DNA from: Fratercula arctica | Taxonomy: Eukaryota; Chordata; Aves; Charadriiformes; Alcidae | Reading direction: 5' to 3' | DNA length: 64,000 nucleotides | Assembly: GCA_947846985.1 (NCBI GenBank) | Contig: CANTUZ010000001.1 | Location: 33,442,727 to 33,506,726 of the forward strand | In this document: piece after piece, positions 12,863-25,670 of the stretch | Numbering within the stretch: position 1 is the first letter of the stretch | How the letters are laid out: each line of letters begins with the position of its first letter | Program-made: the position numbers and the translations under genes | The notes under the pieces: model-generated | The model's input: the letters and a program-made list of their open reading frames with translations, nothing else | Databases searched by the model: none | Told to the model about the DNA's origin: nothing

Positions 12863-14862
12863 GTAAGTTGAGTTGTCTACTATGGTAATACATTATTTCT
12901 ACTTGCTTAAGTTTAGGGTTTTGTGTGCTATTGCCCTTGCAACTTTTATCCTCAAATTTACAATGCTTTTATATGTGCAGCTGTGACAGTAAAGTCAGCG
13001 CTGTGAGCATTCTCCATCATCCTGTAGGCTTTTCTTAAGATTAACTTCTCATCTGGCTTAACTTCGTGCAGAATGAGTCTTGTTCAGGAAAAGGTTTTCA
13101 GTAATCTCAGTGCTGCGGCTAGAATAGCTGGCTTCTACGAGACTCAGCTGGAATTAGTTCTATACCACTTTTACCGGATTGAAGTCAGATTGGAGAGCAA
13201 AACTTTGAATGCCCTCTGGGTTAGGGGGAGGAAGAAGAAAAATATAAGGAAGAAATATTTTTGAAAGCACTCTTATGTGGAGACTCAAGCAATTAGAACC
13301 ACTGTTGGTTCCTCCGTCGCCATTTAAGGACTGTCGGTGGATCTTTTAATGAAGATGGGAAAGATCCTTTTAGTTGGAAAATATCTTCACTTTTGCTTGG
13401 CTTCAAGTCTTGCTGGTGAAAGTAGCTAAGCAGGAACACCCTGAAACTCTACCGGAAATATTAGTCGTGTTAAAAAGCTTTCATTGCCAAAGGTTACAAC
13501 AAAAGAGCCATGAAGTAAATTCTGCATGCAGTGGTGACCAAGCACTGCAGTCGTGCAATCCTGGCTGTTTATTTGTGCAAGATATGAAGGCTGAAGGAGC
13601 ATCAGTCAGCACTCCTCATGTTTGAGCCCTTGAGGAAACAGTGCAATAAAAACATTTATTCTCAAACATTGTGAGTTTGGCTGAAATGCTTCACCAGCAG
13701 GCTGCTTGTAAGGTTGGGTTACCTTCGGTGGCGAGAAAGAAAATGGACTTCTCCTGAACCAAACCATAATCTCCTGGAAGGAGGAATAAAAGCAGACCAT
13801 TGTAGAGCTGACTGATGCTAACAGCAAAGGTGCTGCTCTAACAAAGATCCGCCTTCAGTTTGTGCCACCTGCATGCAAGGTCTGAAGCATGCCAAACACT
13901 TCTGCCCTGGATACTGGCAGAAATAGGGCCTCACCGAATCCAGTCCCTACCTAAGTGCTTGTTTTAAAGGTGAAATAACAAGCTGGTGTCTATCTTGGGC
14001 CTCTTTAGAGACTTGCCCAGGAACTGCCTGTCTTGTTAGAGGAGAGCTGGTGTTAGTGTCTGGTAGCCATAGTCTGCCATTAGAAAATATGGTTCATGTT
14101 GGTTTTAGTAAGAGTGAATTGAGCTCTTAGAGTAATACCTCAGTTGCTCTAAAACACAGCTTCTCTTTCCGTAGGCTTTGTGAATCTTGCTATTGAAAGG
14201 AATTGTTTTGTTTTTTTTTTCATGTGTCAATTGATTTGAGAGAGCAATTTAATCAATCAGCCATCCTAGAGCATATGGCTGGCTCCCCTGGCTGTATTGA
14301 CTAGACTTCCACTGACTACGCTGGGAGCTTACCACCCGTCCCACATGTGGACACCTATGTTGAAGTGTCTTAATTTGAAGCCGAATCATGCATTCCTCCT
14401 GTTTTTACTGAGGGAGCATGTGGTTGTGAGGGAAAATTACTTATTCTTCATTTCCCTGCTGAGGAGCGTGACACCACAAGCATTTCCCTCCATACGGCAG
14501 TAACATCTTAATCGTAACAACGTCTGCTTTACCTCCAGGAGTAAATACTGTGGTGTTTACCTACAGGTTCCCAGGGGTTAAAATACAGTCTATTAGCAGT
14601 CCCTTAGCTGTTTTTTTGTTTTGCTTTTGGAGTTGAGTCCTAGGGTTCACTCGCTGTACAGTGTCAAGTTAGGCAAAATGTTTGCCTTGTTAGCTGATCA
14701 TTGCAGTGGCTGTGTAGCCTCCTAGGGGTTGTCTTCAGCTCTTGATAACAGGTTTGTCTGTTCATGGATGGGTCTTCAGGGTTACATACAATTAACAATA
14801 CCGCCTGCTTTTTAGTACTGCCTCTAACTTCCACGTATTTGTTTCTTTTTGTACCTGCTCAG
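12863..14862 (+). other. EPSTI1 intron 2
   Basis: A 2.0-kb intron with GTAAGT donor and polypyrimidine-AG acceptor (ACCTGCTCAG). No transposon, RNA gene or extra exon was recognised in it. Confidence 0.85.
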
Positions 14863-14946
14863 GTGCCCAGAAAGAGCTAAATGACCTGGAGCGGTGGAAG
14901 GAAGAACACAGGCCAGGGCCAATTAAGCTGGTTCCACAGAGACTGG
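14863..14946 (+). CDS. EPSTI1: EPSTI1 exon 3 (84 nt)
   Basis: The exon enters with two bases finishing AGT (Ser), then 27 codons, and leaves one G of a Gly codon. It encodes SAQKELNDLERWKEEHRPGP followed by IKLVPQRLG. This is the family signature block (E-L-x-x-L-E-x-W-K-E, then a basic/proline hinge, then LVPxRLG), matching what I recall of mammalian EPSTI1 almost position by position. The helix probably breaks at the Pro-Gly-Pro turn, which separates it from the longer coiled coil encoded from exon 4 on. The donor is GTAAGA. Confidence 0.95.
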
Positions 14947-16416
14947 GTAAGACATGTAAATCAGCTATTATGAACTGCAAAATTTTGTTTTCCAGGGCAT
15001 GAGACATTTTTCACTTTTTCTCACACGCTACTTATTAAAGAGATTCAGTGTCAATACGAGTTAACACGAGCCTTCTGTGCTCTTTGGTCATGGCAATGAA
15101 GATGTTTCTGAGACAAAACAGCATAGGTTGTCACTCAAGAAATCTGTGGGGATCAGTGCAGAACATCTACACTAGCATTTGGGAAAAAGAGGTGGTTTAT
15201 CCCTCCTGCTGCTGACAGTGTCTGTGGTTGATGTCTCTGAGGGGGCACACACTTGGCATTAGCATGTAGGTGGACAGCATGTGTCGGAGACCCTCCAGTT
15301 ACCCATAAGAAAACTCCTCTGTGTTAGGGGCCAGTACGTGTGCTTTCCTGATGGCTCCTGAAGAGGCAGAAGTGATCCCTGCAGATTCAGGCATTTGCAG
15401 GCTAAATGTGTATGAGGCTCTGTATTACCAATTTTATCTATAAAAATAACAACAGAGACAGGTAAATGAAAACCAGCATAAAAAGCTACAGGAACTTAAG
15501 TCACTCTGAACTGCAGTGATTGATATGGTAACCAACCTTTTTTCTAGGCAGTTGGGTGAAACTCTTCCATTGTAACTGCTATAAAGCATTTAATTTAATG
15601 TTATTTGAGAGTTAGTTAAATAATAAAAAGATCGAAAAAAACCTCCAACCCACTCCCAGTCTTGTAGAGAATAGGACTGCAGGTTGTGCTGAAGCAAAAG
15701 GAAGGTTATTAGAAGTGCTTTTCAAGTACCAGTCTTCAGACCTATCTTGTTTTAGTATCTTTCTTTAATGGCTTTGGCACAAAAAGTAGAAGAGCGCTGA
15801 CGAAACTTGCTGACAAGACAAAACTTGAAAGCATCATCCATATAGAACCTGATGAGGATACTGCGCAGTAAAAATGGGATGACCTTGAGGAACTGCACTA
15901 ATAGAAATGGAACAAAATTTGTTCTGATGAAGTGAATGGTTATAATGTTGCCTTTATTAGTTCTGTATACCTAGAGCTCCCCTTCCTTCTCTTGTCTGTC
16001 ATAGGAGAACTTGGGGTACACAGTGCAGGCTGTTGTCTGCCTTGACCTGGGAACTAAGTTCTTTCTTTGCCATGCCACACAAGAATAGTACAGGGTGGTG
16101 TACTGTGCATAAAAATAGTTACCAGATGGGAGATAGAGGAATTTGAACTGACTCCGACCGAGATTTGCTCTTTGTGGTCAAGGTGATACTGATCCCACAT
16201 GTCTGTTTTGCCCTGCAGCCCGAGTCCCAGTTGTTTGCAGTGGTGAGCCTACCTTTGCAAGTTCATGTAATGCTCTGTATTCCCACCATCATGTGCAGTC
16301 GTGTGGCCAGCCATGCTCTTTGTGTGTTTATCATAGATACTAGCTGCTTCTTGCCTGTGAGCAGGTCCTAGAAGACATGCTTCTGTCCCAAGAGGACCAC
16401 AAAGCTTTTTGCTGAA

Positions 16417-16426
16417 GAAAGTGAAA
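16417..16426 (+). promoter_or_regulatory. ISRE-core match in intron 3
   Basis: GAAAGTGAAA fits GAAANNGAAA exactly and is followed by TCTGAAAACAG. One or two such core matches are expected by chance in a window of this size, so alone it is weak. The interferon responsiveness of the gene makes it worth listing. Confidence 0.25.
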
Positions 16427-17954
16427 TCTGAAAACAGAGATTTGGTGTGTGGTGTCTATGCAGAGCGTGTGCACGCTGGCTGTGTGACTGGGGACGTGGT
16501 GGCAAACCCGCGGTGACTGAGCGTGGGGAGTCTTAACTACTTCTGGTCCCACTGCATTTAAAAACTTTCTTGGGAAAGAAGCAAATTAAGATTAAAAAAA
16601 AAAAAAAAAAAGACAAGAAAAAGCTGAAAGAATTCAAGGAGGTTATATGAGCTCTTCAGTCACTGTCTAGCTGCCACTTAGAAAGACCCCTGGAGACTGA
16701 GACACATGCACTGTGTTCAGTGCCTCTGAAAAGAGGTAAGGTGCAAAGATTATTAGATCTTATCATTCCCACAGGAACAAATTTGGAACAGAAGAGAGCT
16801 CAAGGAAGGAGAAAAAAAATATAAGTGGCATCTCTAATTTCACAACTGTAGGTACTCATTAAGGTAAAAAAGTATCTGTGTTATTTTCTCAGAGTGATTT
16901 TAAGAAACTACATGTCTAGTCCAAATCACCTGAGGATTCTTAAAGTTGAGGTTTCTTAACACTCAATGCTTTCCATAGGGAAATAAGTATCTTGGATTTC
17001 AACTCTGTAATACTTGACTGGCAAACTTTCAGGTACCGTAGAGGGATGAGAGCAACGAAGGATGCAAGTTTCACTCTCCTCCATAAACAATGAGTGGAGC
17101 AACAAATCATACCTGATAAATGTAATTGCCTCTTTTTTGATCACATTATAGATAAAGCCAGTCACAGCATACTCTGACTTCAGTGAAATATTCAACACAT
17201 TACAGGCAAGCCAACTTGAATGAATTAAATCTGGCTGAAAGGCTGCAGGCAATGGCTAATAACGATCAGTAAAATACTTCTTTAGGGACAATGTCCAGCA
17301 GTACATGCAGAAAAGTATAGTGAACCCAAGAGGGTTGAATGTTGCCAATACAAGGCTAGAAAGAAAGAAAGATCAAGCATCCAAAAGGTTTCAAAACTTG
17401 TTTAGTAGCAATTTTATTTCCTAGACCTGGGGAGGAGCCACTCTACAATGATGGCTGGCTGCTTATTGCTTCTGCAGGCTTGTTGCTTCTATACTGTATG
17501 CCCAGTCCTTCTCGAGAGCTTAATCTTATGGAATTATTTGTGTGCACAGAAATCTTTCCACACTTAGGGAATTGATCTCCTATTCACTGAGTCACCTAAA
17601 GATTAGTTACCTTCCATTAGGAAGTGGTGAAAGCTACTTTTAGTGAAGGGTGATCCCTCCTGAAAGACTTAGTATAGCTGTCTTACATTTCAGGCACCCC
17701 AAGTAGCACAGATCAGTCTGGCTGATTCTGTAGAATGAATAGTCACATAGTAGGGAACTTCTCAGAAAATCACTGGGTGAAAATACAGCCCTGACCCTCA
17801 AAATGGGGTGGCAACTGCTGTTGTTTTTCCAACAACCAAGGGAATGAATTATTTGCTTTCCCAAAGCAAGAAAATACTTTGGAAAATAGTAGAGCAGACT
17901 GATACAATCAAAACCACTCCCTCCATCCCTTAAGACCTGTTATCACGTTCTCTG

Positions 17955-18043
17955 TGTGGTTGGCTTTTGGGGGGTTTTTTGTTTGTGTTTTGTGTTGTGG
18001 GTTTGTTGTTTTTGTTTTGTTGGTTTGTTTTTTTTTTTTTTTT
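17955..18043 (+). repeat. G/T-rich low-complexity tract
   Basis: A stretch made almost only of T and G (runs of TTTTG and GTTTG) ending in a poly(T) run. It lies about 650 bases upstream of exon 4. In the transcript it would be a U/G-rich intronic segment. Confidence 0.85.
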
Positions 18044-18699
18044 AATTGAAGGCTGAACGCTATGGCCAGAGCTTTAGATGTTCTCAAAAGGGAGCCTATA
18101 CCTTTGGAAAGGGCACCTTCTGCTACCTGGATAGGAATAAGAGGTCTGTGGGAAAAGGCTTTGATTTCCATTTCAGAAAGGGTGTTCTGCCTCGAGCCCA
18201 AACACATTATTTAGAAGACATTCAAATGATAGCATCCCATTAGAGCTGGCAAAGACTGCAAGCTCCAAAATTTGACAAAAGAGAAACTTTTTGGCAATAA
18301 AATTTCTGACCCTGTGTGACAAACTGAACTGAGCAAAGGTGGGGATAGCTGGATCTGAAAATGAAGACTCATCTGTGAAGCGTGACTGATTTTCTGAAAA
18401 TGGAATAGTTCCTCAGTAAACTGATCATATACCATAGGACATATTTGCTGGTAGAGTGGATGATACAGTGGATGCTCCGTAAATAACAAGCTACTGCCTT
18501 TGACGGATGGATAAAATGATCAAAAAGGTCTCCTGTCCGTTCTCCTTAATGTCAGATAGCTACTGTAATTATGAAGAATTTCCTGTATATGCATATATCC
18601 GATATGTTATATTGCTCTGTTCTGAAATGACTGGCATTTGAACTTAAAATGCTCATGCAAAATGCAATTTATACTTCTTTTTTTTTTTTTTTTTTTAAG

Positions 18700-18773
18700 G
18701 TGGAAAGGAATCAGAAGCTCAAGCAAGGCAAAAACAGCAAATGATGCTCATGCAATCTAAATACCAACAAAAG
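18700..18773 (+). CDS. EPSTI1: EPSTI1 exon 4 (74 nt)
   Basis: Two bases complete the Gly codon, then 24 codons follow, and the exon ends in phase 0 at AAG|GTCAGG. It encodes GGKESEAQARQKQQMMLMQS and then KYQQK. The block RQKQQ...LMQSKYxQK is strongly conserved with the mammalian protein as I recall it. It opens the long, highly charged helix. The acceptor has an exceptionally long T run directly before AAG. Confidence 0.95.
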
Positions 18774-19411
18774 GTCAGGAAGAATAAATGCGTTTGATTA
18801 TTTTAAGAACTCAAAAAAAAAAGCTTTTCATGAAGTGTTTCATCTGGCTATAAAACAAACTCGCAGCTGCTTGACAAAAGAAAGTCGTGAAACTCGAAGG
18901 AAGCAGCAGAAAACTAGAAACAAATGTTCTGCACCAAAGAAAATGAGAAATCTGCTATAAATATGTAGCAATCTGTATTGCAGATCATATCTAAAATGAT
19001 AACCAGTACAGTTGTAAAGCCACTTATATGCCTTGCTGTACCTTCCGGCATGCTGCCTACATGTTGACTAATTGATTAGTGTACCTGCCCCATCCAGTGC
19101 TTGCGTAGAAATGTTGTTACTGTTAGAAAAGGTATAAATGCTTGTAAGTTATCAATCAGCTGTGTGATTCCTTGTGTGGGTGCCCATTTATCAGTCCTAG
19201 ATTTCTCAAACTTCATAAAGTGAATATTGGAGTAGCTGGTGCACAGCCTGCTTTATTCATTGCCTCATTTTAAGAAAAGAAAACCTGGAAACTTTCCTCA
19301 AACACAATTTAGGTTTGAAAGATGTGCAGTACAGGAGTCAAGTCAAGTTACCTTATGCGTGCTTTGTGTACATACATATATGAAATAATTTTCTATGTTT
19401 ATGTCATGCAG
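18774..19411 (+). other. EPSTI1 intron 4
   Basis: A short 638-base intron. No repeats or RNA genes recognised. Confidence 0.88.
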
Positions 19412-19495
19412 CACAAGAGGGAAGAATACGTAAAAGCAAAAAAGGCAGCTGAAGAAGCTGAAATCCTGAAAAAGAAAGCAATTCAGAGAGAAAAG
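19412..19495 (+). CDS. EPSTI1: EPSTI1 exon 5 (84 nt, phase 0-0)
   Basis: The acceptor is GTCATGCAG and the donor GTAAAC. It has 28 whole codons beginning HKREEYVKAKKAAEEAEILK and ending KKAIQREK. It is pure charged coiled coil: Ala/Leu/Ile fall at heptad-like spacing between Lys/Glu runs, and the AEEAE...KAIQREK core matches the family. It has the same length and phase as exon 8, and the two align without gaps (A, E, K, Q, R and K shared at matching positions). I read it as the first exon of module copy 1. Open frame continues for 31 codons past the donor into the intron before a stop, which can mislead gene finders. Confidence 0.95.
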
Positions 19496-22400
19496 GTAAA
19501 CATGGTTACTGAAGAATTGGAGCCATACAACAAAGTTCATGTCTTGATGCTTGATTTTGCTGGATTACATGGAACAGTCCGCTTAAATTAAATGGTAGCC
19601 CCGAATTGCATCAAGCGGTTAGGAAATCAGTCCTCCTACTCTTTGTAGCTGACTGAAGGATGCCTGACCTGGTTTTCTTTGGGGCTTGAGCATTTCTTTG
19701 GCTGTTCAGAAACTCCAGCCTTCCAGTTGCATCCATCCTGAAGAGTTAGCAGAAGGGGAGAACACTAGGGTCAGGATTAATGCTGTGTGTGCAGGTTATA
19801 TCGTTCACTTTGGCACGAGCTTTCTCTATAAGGTTGGATTGTGGCAGATGGCACAAAGACCTTCTAGAAATCCATAATTGCTTGCTGTACACATGGGAAG
19901 AATACAGCCTATCATGGTGGAAAAGGCATTGAAATCACGAAAAGTTCAGTGAAAATTCAGATGCCACTCCAGCTCCTCTGGTGGGGCACACCCAGAGGCA
20001 TTACTAATATGTAAGATCACTTTTCCTTGTAATATTGGCCATATATTGGCTCACTTTCGAATCTTCAGTTTTATTTTGCATTGATTTGTTTTGTCTAGTA
20101 ATTCTCACAAAGCGTCTTCTCGTCCTGTGTGCTGCATAAACCGTTGTAAAAATTCATTCGTGTCTCCGAGCAGCACTCAGTTGAAAATGTAATGTGTGAT
20201 TTAAATGAAAAAAGAAAAGAGGGGGAGCATGACACTGATGTGCACAGAAGTAGTGAGAGAAAGGGAGATTTCAGTTTTGCAAGTTTTGCCCGCACAACAG
20301 TGAAAATGATCTTCTGTGCAGAAGCTGAATGCTGAGAGTTAATTAAGAAAATCTTCACTACTGGATGGCATACAAGGACATGCAAAAATAAAAATAACCT
20401 TACTTGCCTCTAGGTAAGGGTTAGTCTGTTCCCAGTCTTTCAGTGGTTAGCATTAGTCTTTGGGGATAAACCCATACACAGTAGCTCACAGGGGCAATAA
20501 ATATTTTCATGTGAAAATGTCATTAGAAGTTACCAGCTCATGTATAGCTCCAGAAGCAGTTATGATAGCAATGGTAGAAAGGGGATTAATTGTATTTTAT
20601 TCACCTATTAAATATATGTTGTTTGCCCATGGGCATCGGACAAGAAAAAATGTTGCAAAACTGCTATAAATAACTATAAATTTATAGTTACACCTAGAAA
20701 ATATATCGATGTATCAGTTTTGTTTTCATGCTCTTTAATTTCCTTGCCTTCGCTCACACAGATTATAAAATCTTTATAGATGTAGATAGTAAAACTGTAA
20801 CTATCAGTTTCTTCTAAAGTAGAGTGCAACATCATGGCAAACATCTTTGCCAAACAGACTGTTTAATGTGAATAAACATATACCCACAAAGCAAACAAAC
20901 AAAACAGAGGAGCACGAAAGGGAACTCTTAATTTGAATTTGTTTATTCGGGTTGTCTTCCACAATAGTGGTTGAGCTGATGAAGAGTTCTGCTTGGAAGA
21001 TGTTTATATATTAAAAATTCAACTCTGTGTTTAAGAAAAACATGCTGGAAAGCCACTAAAAGGTGTCGATTTGGCTATCTCACCCTGCCTGTAGATGAAA
21101 GGTTCCCAGGAGCTGAGGATGACAGGAAAGATATCTTAAAGAACTGGTGCCATACAACCAACGTTGGGCCCTGGTTACCGCAGGAGAGGAACTTTTTTTT
21201 TTTTTTAAAGTGATAGATTTGTAGACGACCACACCTGCAGGGCATCCCCTGAGAGCATGTCTTTCTGCAAATTCACAAGCCGCTTTTTCTTGCTGGCCTG
21301 TCCTTCTTTTGCTCAAGATTATTTTTCATTCAAAAAAACCTAAATTGTCTGACAGTCTGAAAGGAGATAATGGCTAGCCAGCTTTATCAGCGGGGGCCCT
21401 GAAACTTTCACAGCTGGCGAGCTACTTTTTGCCAGCAAATGTGAATGGTGAAGCCCTACGGACTAATGCGCGATGACTAGAACGGGTGGGTGCTGGTACT
21501 CAGCTCAGTTCTTTCTTGATTGCAAGGATGATGTACTGTAAGCCAGTGCTGCTTATGAGCATGGGATCTGTTTGTGTTACTGCTTTAACGCTTGTTTTGC
21601 AGAGAAAAGCGGTATCCGCTCTTCCGTTATCTTTCTGACCAAGAGAAAACTGGGTGTCTGCCAAAGCAGAACCCAAATGTGGAAGGTCTGCCTTACCATC
21701 TGTACCAGTCCACCTGCCTGTCTCTGTCGTTCTTTAATTAACCATGAGATTAGGTGCTGGAATACCAACGCTCTTGGCATCTACTGTGTCTCTCTCCAGC
21801 TCCCAGAGAGAAGAATGGTGGATCCTTCCCTCTCATTCTGTGTTCCACAGGACCAGCTTGTCTGAATGGGTCTCCGCGTGTAGCGGTGAATGGGATTTGG
21901 GATCCTGTGCGCACTATGTCAGGCAGCTTGTCCTGGGACTGCTTTGATTTGTTCATGGGATAACCCTGGGCTGCACGAGTTTGGCTGTTCTTCTAAGCCC
22001 GCGATCTCTGAGTGCTCACTGAAATTATTTTGGAGAGACTTCGTAACATTAGCAGGGGAGTCCCTATTTCTGTATTTGTTCCTAGTACTGAGATGTGTGT
22101 CTGATCTGCAGAAAGTGTGTGAGTACATGAGAAGTAGCATTATTATTATTATTACTATTTTTTGCTCATTAGTAGCAGGTGTCTGCAGCTGGGTATCATT
22201 TGTGCAGCCCTTCACATCACAGATTTTGACCAGACGGAACCATAACTTTCTTTGTGTCTTTTGGGTGAAGGGACTGCCAAAGTTACCAAGAAAATAAAGA
22301 AGTGGCTGATATTTGGCTTCTTGATTTTTAAGCTTTTTGCATTTGTGCTCTACACAAATTAGCATAACTTCAGCGCACTGGGTATTTCTGTTTCCTGTTA

Positions 22401-25162
22401 TTCAGTCTCTGTTTCCATTATCCTGCCTTTAGCCTTTCCCTGTATATTCTAAATCTTGACTAAATATTAAAAGGTTAAAAAGATTTGAAGTGAAAAGACT
22501 CAGTGTAATTCTACTGTGTGCAACTTACTTTTGCTCTTATATTACATAGTAACAGTCCTGCCATCTTTAGGAACTGTCCTATTTAGAATAAGCTGTAATT
22601 TCATTTTATTCTTTATCAAATCATGTGCTCTTTAATTGGACTGTGTTAATCAGCATGAATGGCCTTTTTCGGGAATTTGTCAAAACCAGGCACTTTACAG
22701 ACCTTCTGCTAATGCTTTTCAACATGTTTACCTTCAATATCACAGCTGTTCCACTCTTGGCTTTGTTTTTGAAGACCGTGCCAAATGTGGAGTGCTTTGG
22801 CAATGTCTATCAATAGATTGTCATTAGTTAGAGAATGTCCCAATCCGTTGCCTGTACGCGTCCCAGGCAGGGGTCCCAGGGTAAACCTCCAGAGTAGAAA
22901 ATAGTTGCAGCAGCCACAAGTAAATAATTTCAAGATGCTGGATTTTTCTTCAGGCACCATTCTGATGGTAGCATAGCTGCAGGATATTTCCTTCTTTCTT
23001 ATCTAGTGGGAGACAGGGGTGATATTGAAGGATTGAATTTATCAAAGTTACTATCACCGTGTTGTTCTAGCTAGGAGCTAGACCACAGCAGCTCCAGTGA
23101 GCTTTGGATTGGAGCTTTCAGGAGCCTTGCGATATGAGGCTGTATCCCATGTCAAATGCTTTTCCAGAGGTGAAGGCATCAGCTTGCAGTGTTAAGCAGC
23201 AGTGGGGAAAATTCCTGGTATCTTGAGGGTATCAGCATCACCTTTGACAATAATAGATGCCATCAGATTTCCTTTCTTCCTCTTTCCTTTCTTTCCCTGT
23301 AAATTGTTAAGTTGCACAAATGGGTGGGAATCTTTTGCCTCAGAAATCCTCTGTCTCTGGGTAGAGGGATTAGGAGCAAACAAGATATCCCTTGAACACT
23401 ATCAAAATTTACCTGTACTGTGGAGTGATACTTCTTACTTTAGTTTGATTTTTTTTTTTTAACTGCCTCAGTACTTCATACATTCTACCACTGTCTCAGC
23501 ATGTCAAATGACTGAGCAACGGGACATCTTATTCAGAGATTCATCTTCCTCCTTTTGTTTATTTTCCCATTGCCTTTTTCCAAATAACAACTTCTAAGTC
23601 ATTTGCCTTCCAACAGTTTATATCGTTTCACAACCTAGTGGCTCTTTTCCTATCTACAGACATCTGACAGGATTTTCTTTTTCTTAATCCAATACATGCC
23701 GAGGAGGAATTTGCACTTGTTTTGCAAATCTCTTGTCTGTCTTGCAGACAGTCATTCTTTATCCAATTAAAAAATACCCACCCTGAAATCACTGAAGGCA
23801 AAGTAATTGAGTCATTGCCAGAGGAACTGTAATTTTTCTGAAATGTTATTGATTGCAGGATAGGAAGAAAATGATGAGGGTGGGGGTTACAGCCCTGTTC
23901 CTAACACCACTTTCCCTCTTACACACACACCTGCTCTCCCCACCCCCCCACTCTGTTCTACCTGGCCTCCACCCAGGTACAGTGTCCTCTCCCTGATTTG
24001 GGGCTCTGACCAAGTGGGCCATTCCCACCTCCAGCTCCTTTCTCATCTCTGCAAGGTATTGTCCGAAATTTCCAGGGCACTTTATATAGGGCAATGTCTG
24101 GTTGCTGAGTTACCAAATGATTACTTTTTTTTATTTGGAGGGTGGGCGATGAGGAGAGTGACAGTCCGAGGTTGCAGTTTGCTCAACATGCTAGTCCTTG
24201 TGAACTCCGGGTGGGAGCTCCCGTTGGAGCATCCCCCCACCAACTGCAGCGTGGGAGCTTGTGCTCAAAATGTAGCAGGACTGAAATCCTGATTTGGCAC
24301 TTCTGATTTGTGCTTTTAATACAGAGGACTGCCTTTTGACTGCTCTTGCCGCTGGACCTACATACAGCCTGCGTGTCAAAAAATAAATTTGGCTGGCCTC
24401 CTTTTGACTGGAATTTAGCTTGAGCTACATATTGCTGTTGTAGCAAGTTCTCTAGTTTTTGCTTTATTTTAATGTATTAGTCTACTTGATTTTGGGGTGT
24501 GAGGCAGCTTAGATGACCCTCCCACTGGAAATTATGTGCAATTCTATGTTAAAGGACTTAATCACTTGTGTGGCATCCAGATTTCCAGAGGAGTTTTGTG
24601 TGTCAAGGTTTTGGTTGATTCTTGCATGGTGTCTGAGGCAGAATAACGCTGGTTAAGTACAAATGTCTCCCACTTCAAGCTGTCTTAGCATGTGTTAAAC
24701 TGGCCAGTACCTAATGCTCCTGAAGGCCACAGGTCTACGTGCAGGGCTACATGTACTCGTATCACTGTGCTTTCAGTGCTACAAGACTATCATCTGCTTT
24801 GGTGCAGTAGTTCACATCCTCTACCTTCTTACTAGGACCAATCGTTACACCGAGATACCAGTTATACCAAGAGATGGCCCCAACCGTGCCGTGGCGTGAG
24901 AACTCTGAAGGCTCCTGCAGCCCTCTGTGAGGGCAGGTGGGTCTGCCAGGAACACAGGGCGGTTTTCTATTTCAGACTGGTCTCTTGACTAGGAACTGTT
25001 TGGTCATGTCTGAACACTTAGATCTGAGATTGGGACACTTCTGTACCCAGCTGCGACATAGTTATTTTAAAAACCAGAATATTGAAATACTTGAAATAAT
25101 CAATGTTTGGTTTCTGGCTTACTGGAAATCTCAAGTATGTTTTCCTGTTTTTAATGCTGTAG
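19496..25162 (+). other. EPSTI1 intron 5
   Basis: A 5.7-kb intron. It contains a short T run near 21192, an ATT microsatellite (22139-22155) and a T run near 23450. No transposon copy or additional exon recognised. Confidence 0.85.
22139..22155. repeat. (ATT)n microsatellite
   Basis: Five to six ATT units within intron 5. No function inferred. Confidence 0.9.
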
Positions 25163-25236
25163 GCGGAGAGACTTGAAGTTAAAAGAAGGCAGCAAGAAAT
25201 GCAAAGAAGAGAGATGTTCCTTGAAGATCAATATTA
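25163..25236 (+). CDS. EPSTI1: EPSTI1 exon 6 (74 nt, phase 0-2)
   Basis: The acceptor is TTAATGCTGTAG and the donor GTAAGT. It has 24 codons plus TA of a Tyr codon. It encodes AERLEVKRRQQEMQRREMFL and then EDQYY. It continues the coiled coil with no helix breaker. Length and phase equal those of exon 9, with eight identical residues in the ungapped 25-residue alignment (A1, E2, E5, K7, Q10, E12, R15, Q23). I infer it is module copy 1, second exon. A G/T-rich tract begins about 50 bases after the donor. Confidence 0.95.
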
Positions 25237-25289
25237 GTAAGTAAAATTTCAAACTTATGCCTAGAATTCCTCCCCTGCTTGTCCTTCTG

Positions 25290-25380
25290 GTTTGGGGTGG
25301 GGTTTTTTTGTTCTGTTTTGTTTGGTTTTTTGTTTGTTTGGTTTTTTTAAAATTTGTTTGCTTTTGTCTGGTTTGGGGTT
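25290..25380 (+). repeat. G/T-rich tract just downstream of exon 6 donor
   Basis: Almost pure T and G (repeats of GTTTGGTTTTTT type), starting about 54 bases after the exon 6 donor. In RNA such U-rich or UG-rich segments near a donor can bind TIA1/CELF-type proteins; that role is inference only. Confidence 0.8.
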
Positions 25381-25435
25381 CAGGAAAGGTTTGGCTTCTG
25401 TTGCTTTTTTTTCAGTTTTTGACGTGAAACTTTTG

Positions 25436-25670
25436 ACTTCAGGGCAAGAGGCAATGAAACACAGGGGCTTCCTCCTGAACATCTGGAAACACTTTTTTAC
25501 TGTGAAGGTGACTGAGCATTGGCACAGGTTGCCCAGGGAGGTTGTGGAGTCTCTATCTGTTGGAGATAATCAAAAGTTCTGGGCAACTGGTGGCCCTGCT
25601 TGAGCAGGAGGTTGGACAAGATGACCTCCAGAGGTCCCTCCCCACCTCAGCCACTCTGTGATTCTGTGAA
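25436..25670 (+). mobile_element. CR1 LINE 3' fragment
   Basis: It includes the end of the CR1 ORF2 region (GACTGAGCATTGGCACAGG, then TTGCCCAGGGAGGTTGTGGA) and the 3' UTR (GTTGGACAAGATGACCTCCA), ending in the tail ATTCTGTGAA. It is 5'-truncated, in the same orientation as the host gene, and carries frame-breaking changes. Confidence 0.92.

Larger units (their letters stand above)
14947..18699 (+). other. EPSTI1 intron 3
   Basis: A 3.75-kb intron holding an ISRE-like site (16417-16426), an A tract near 16593-16610, a G/T-rich low-complexity tract (17955-18043), and a T run of more than 15 bases that forms the polypyrimidine tract of the exon 4 acceptor. No CR1 copy or extra exon was seen. Confidence 0.85.

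Noticed and set aside
14863..18773. Exons 3-4 (84 and 74 nt) as a third, older copy of the 84/74 module.
   Set aside because: The phases differ (1-1 and 1-0 against 0-0 and 0-2) and I see no convincing residue match, so the shared lengths are treated as coincidence.
19496..19591. Extension of exon 5 into a longer reading frame up to 19591.
   Set aside because: The strong GTAAAC donor at 19496 and the next exon's phase and family match show the coding exon ends at 19495.
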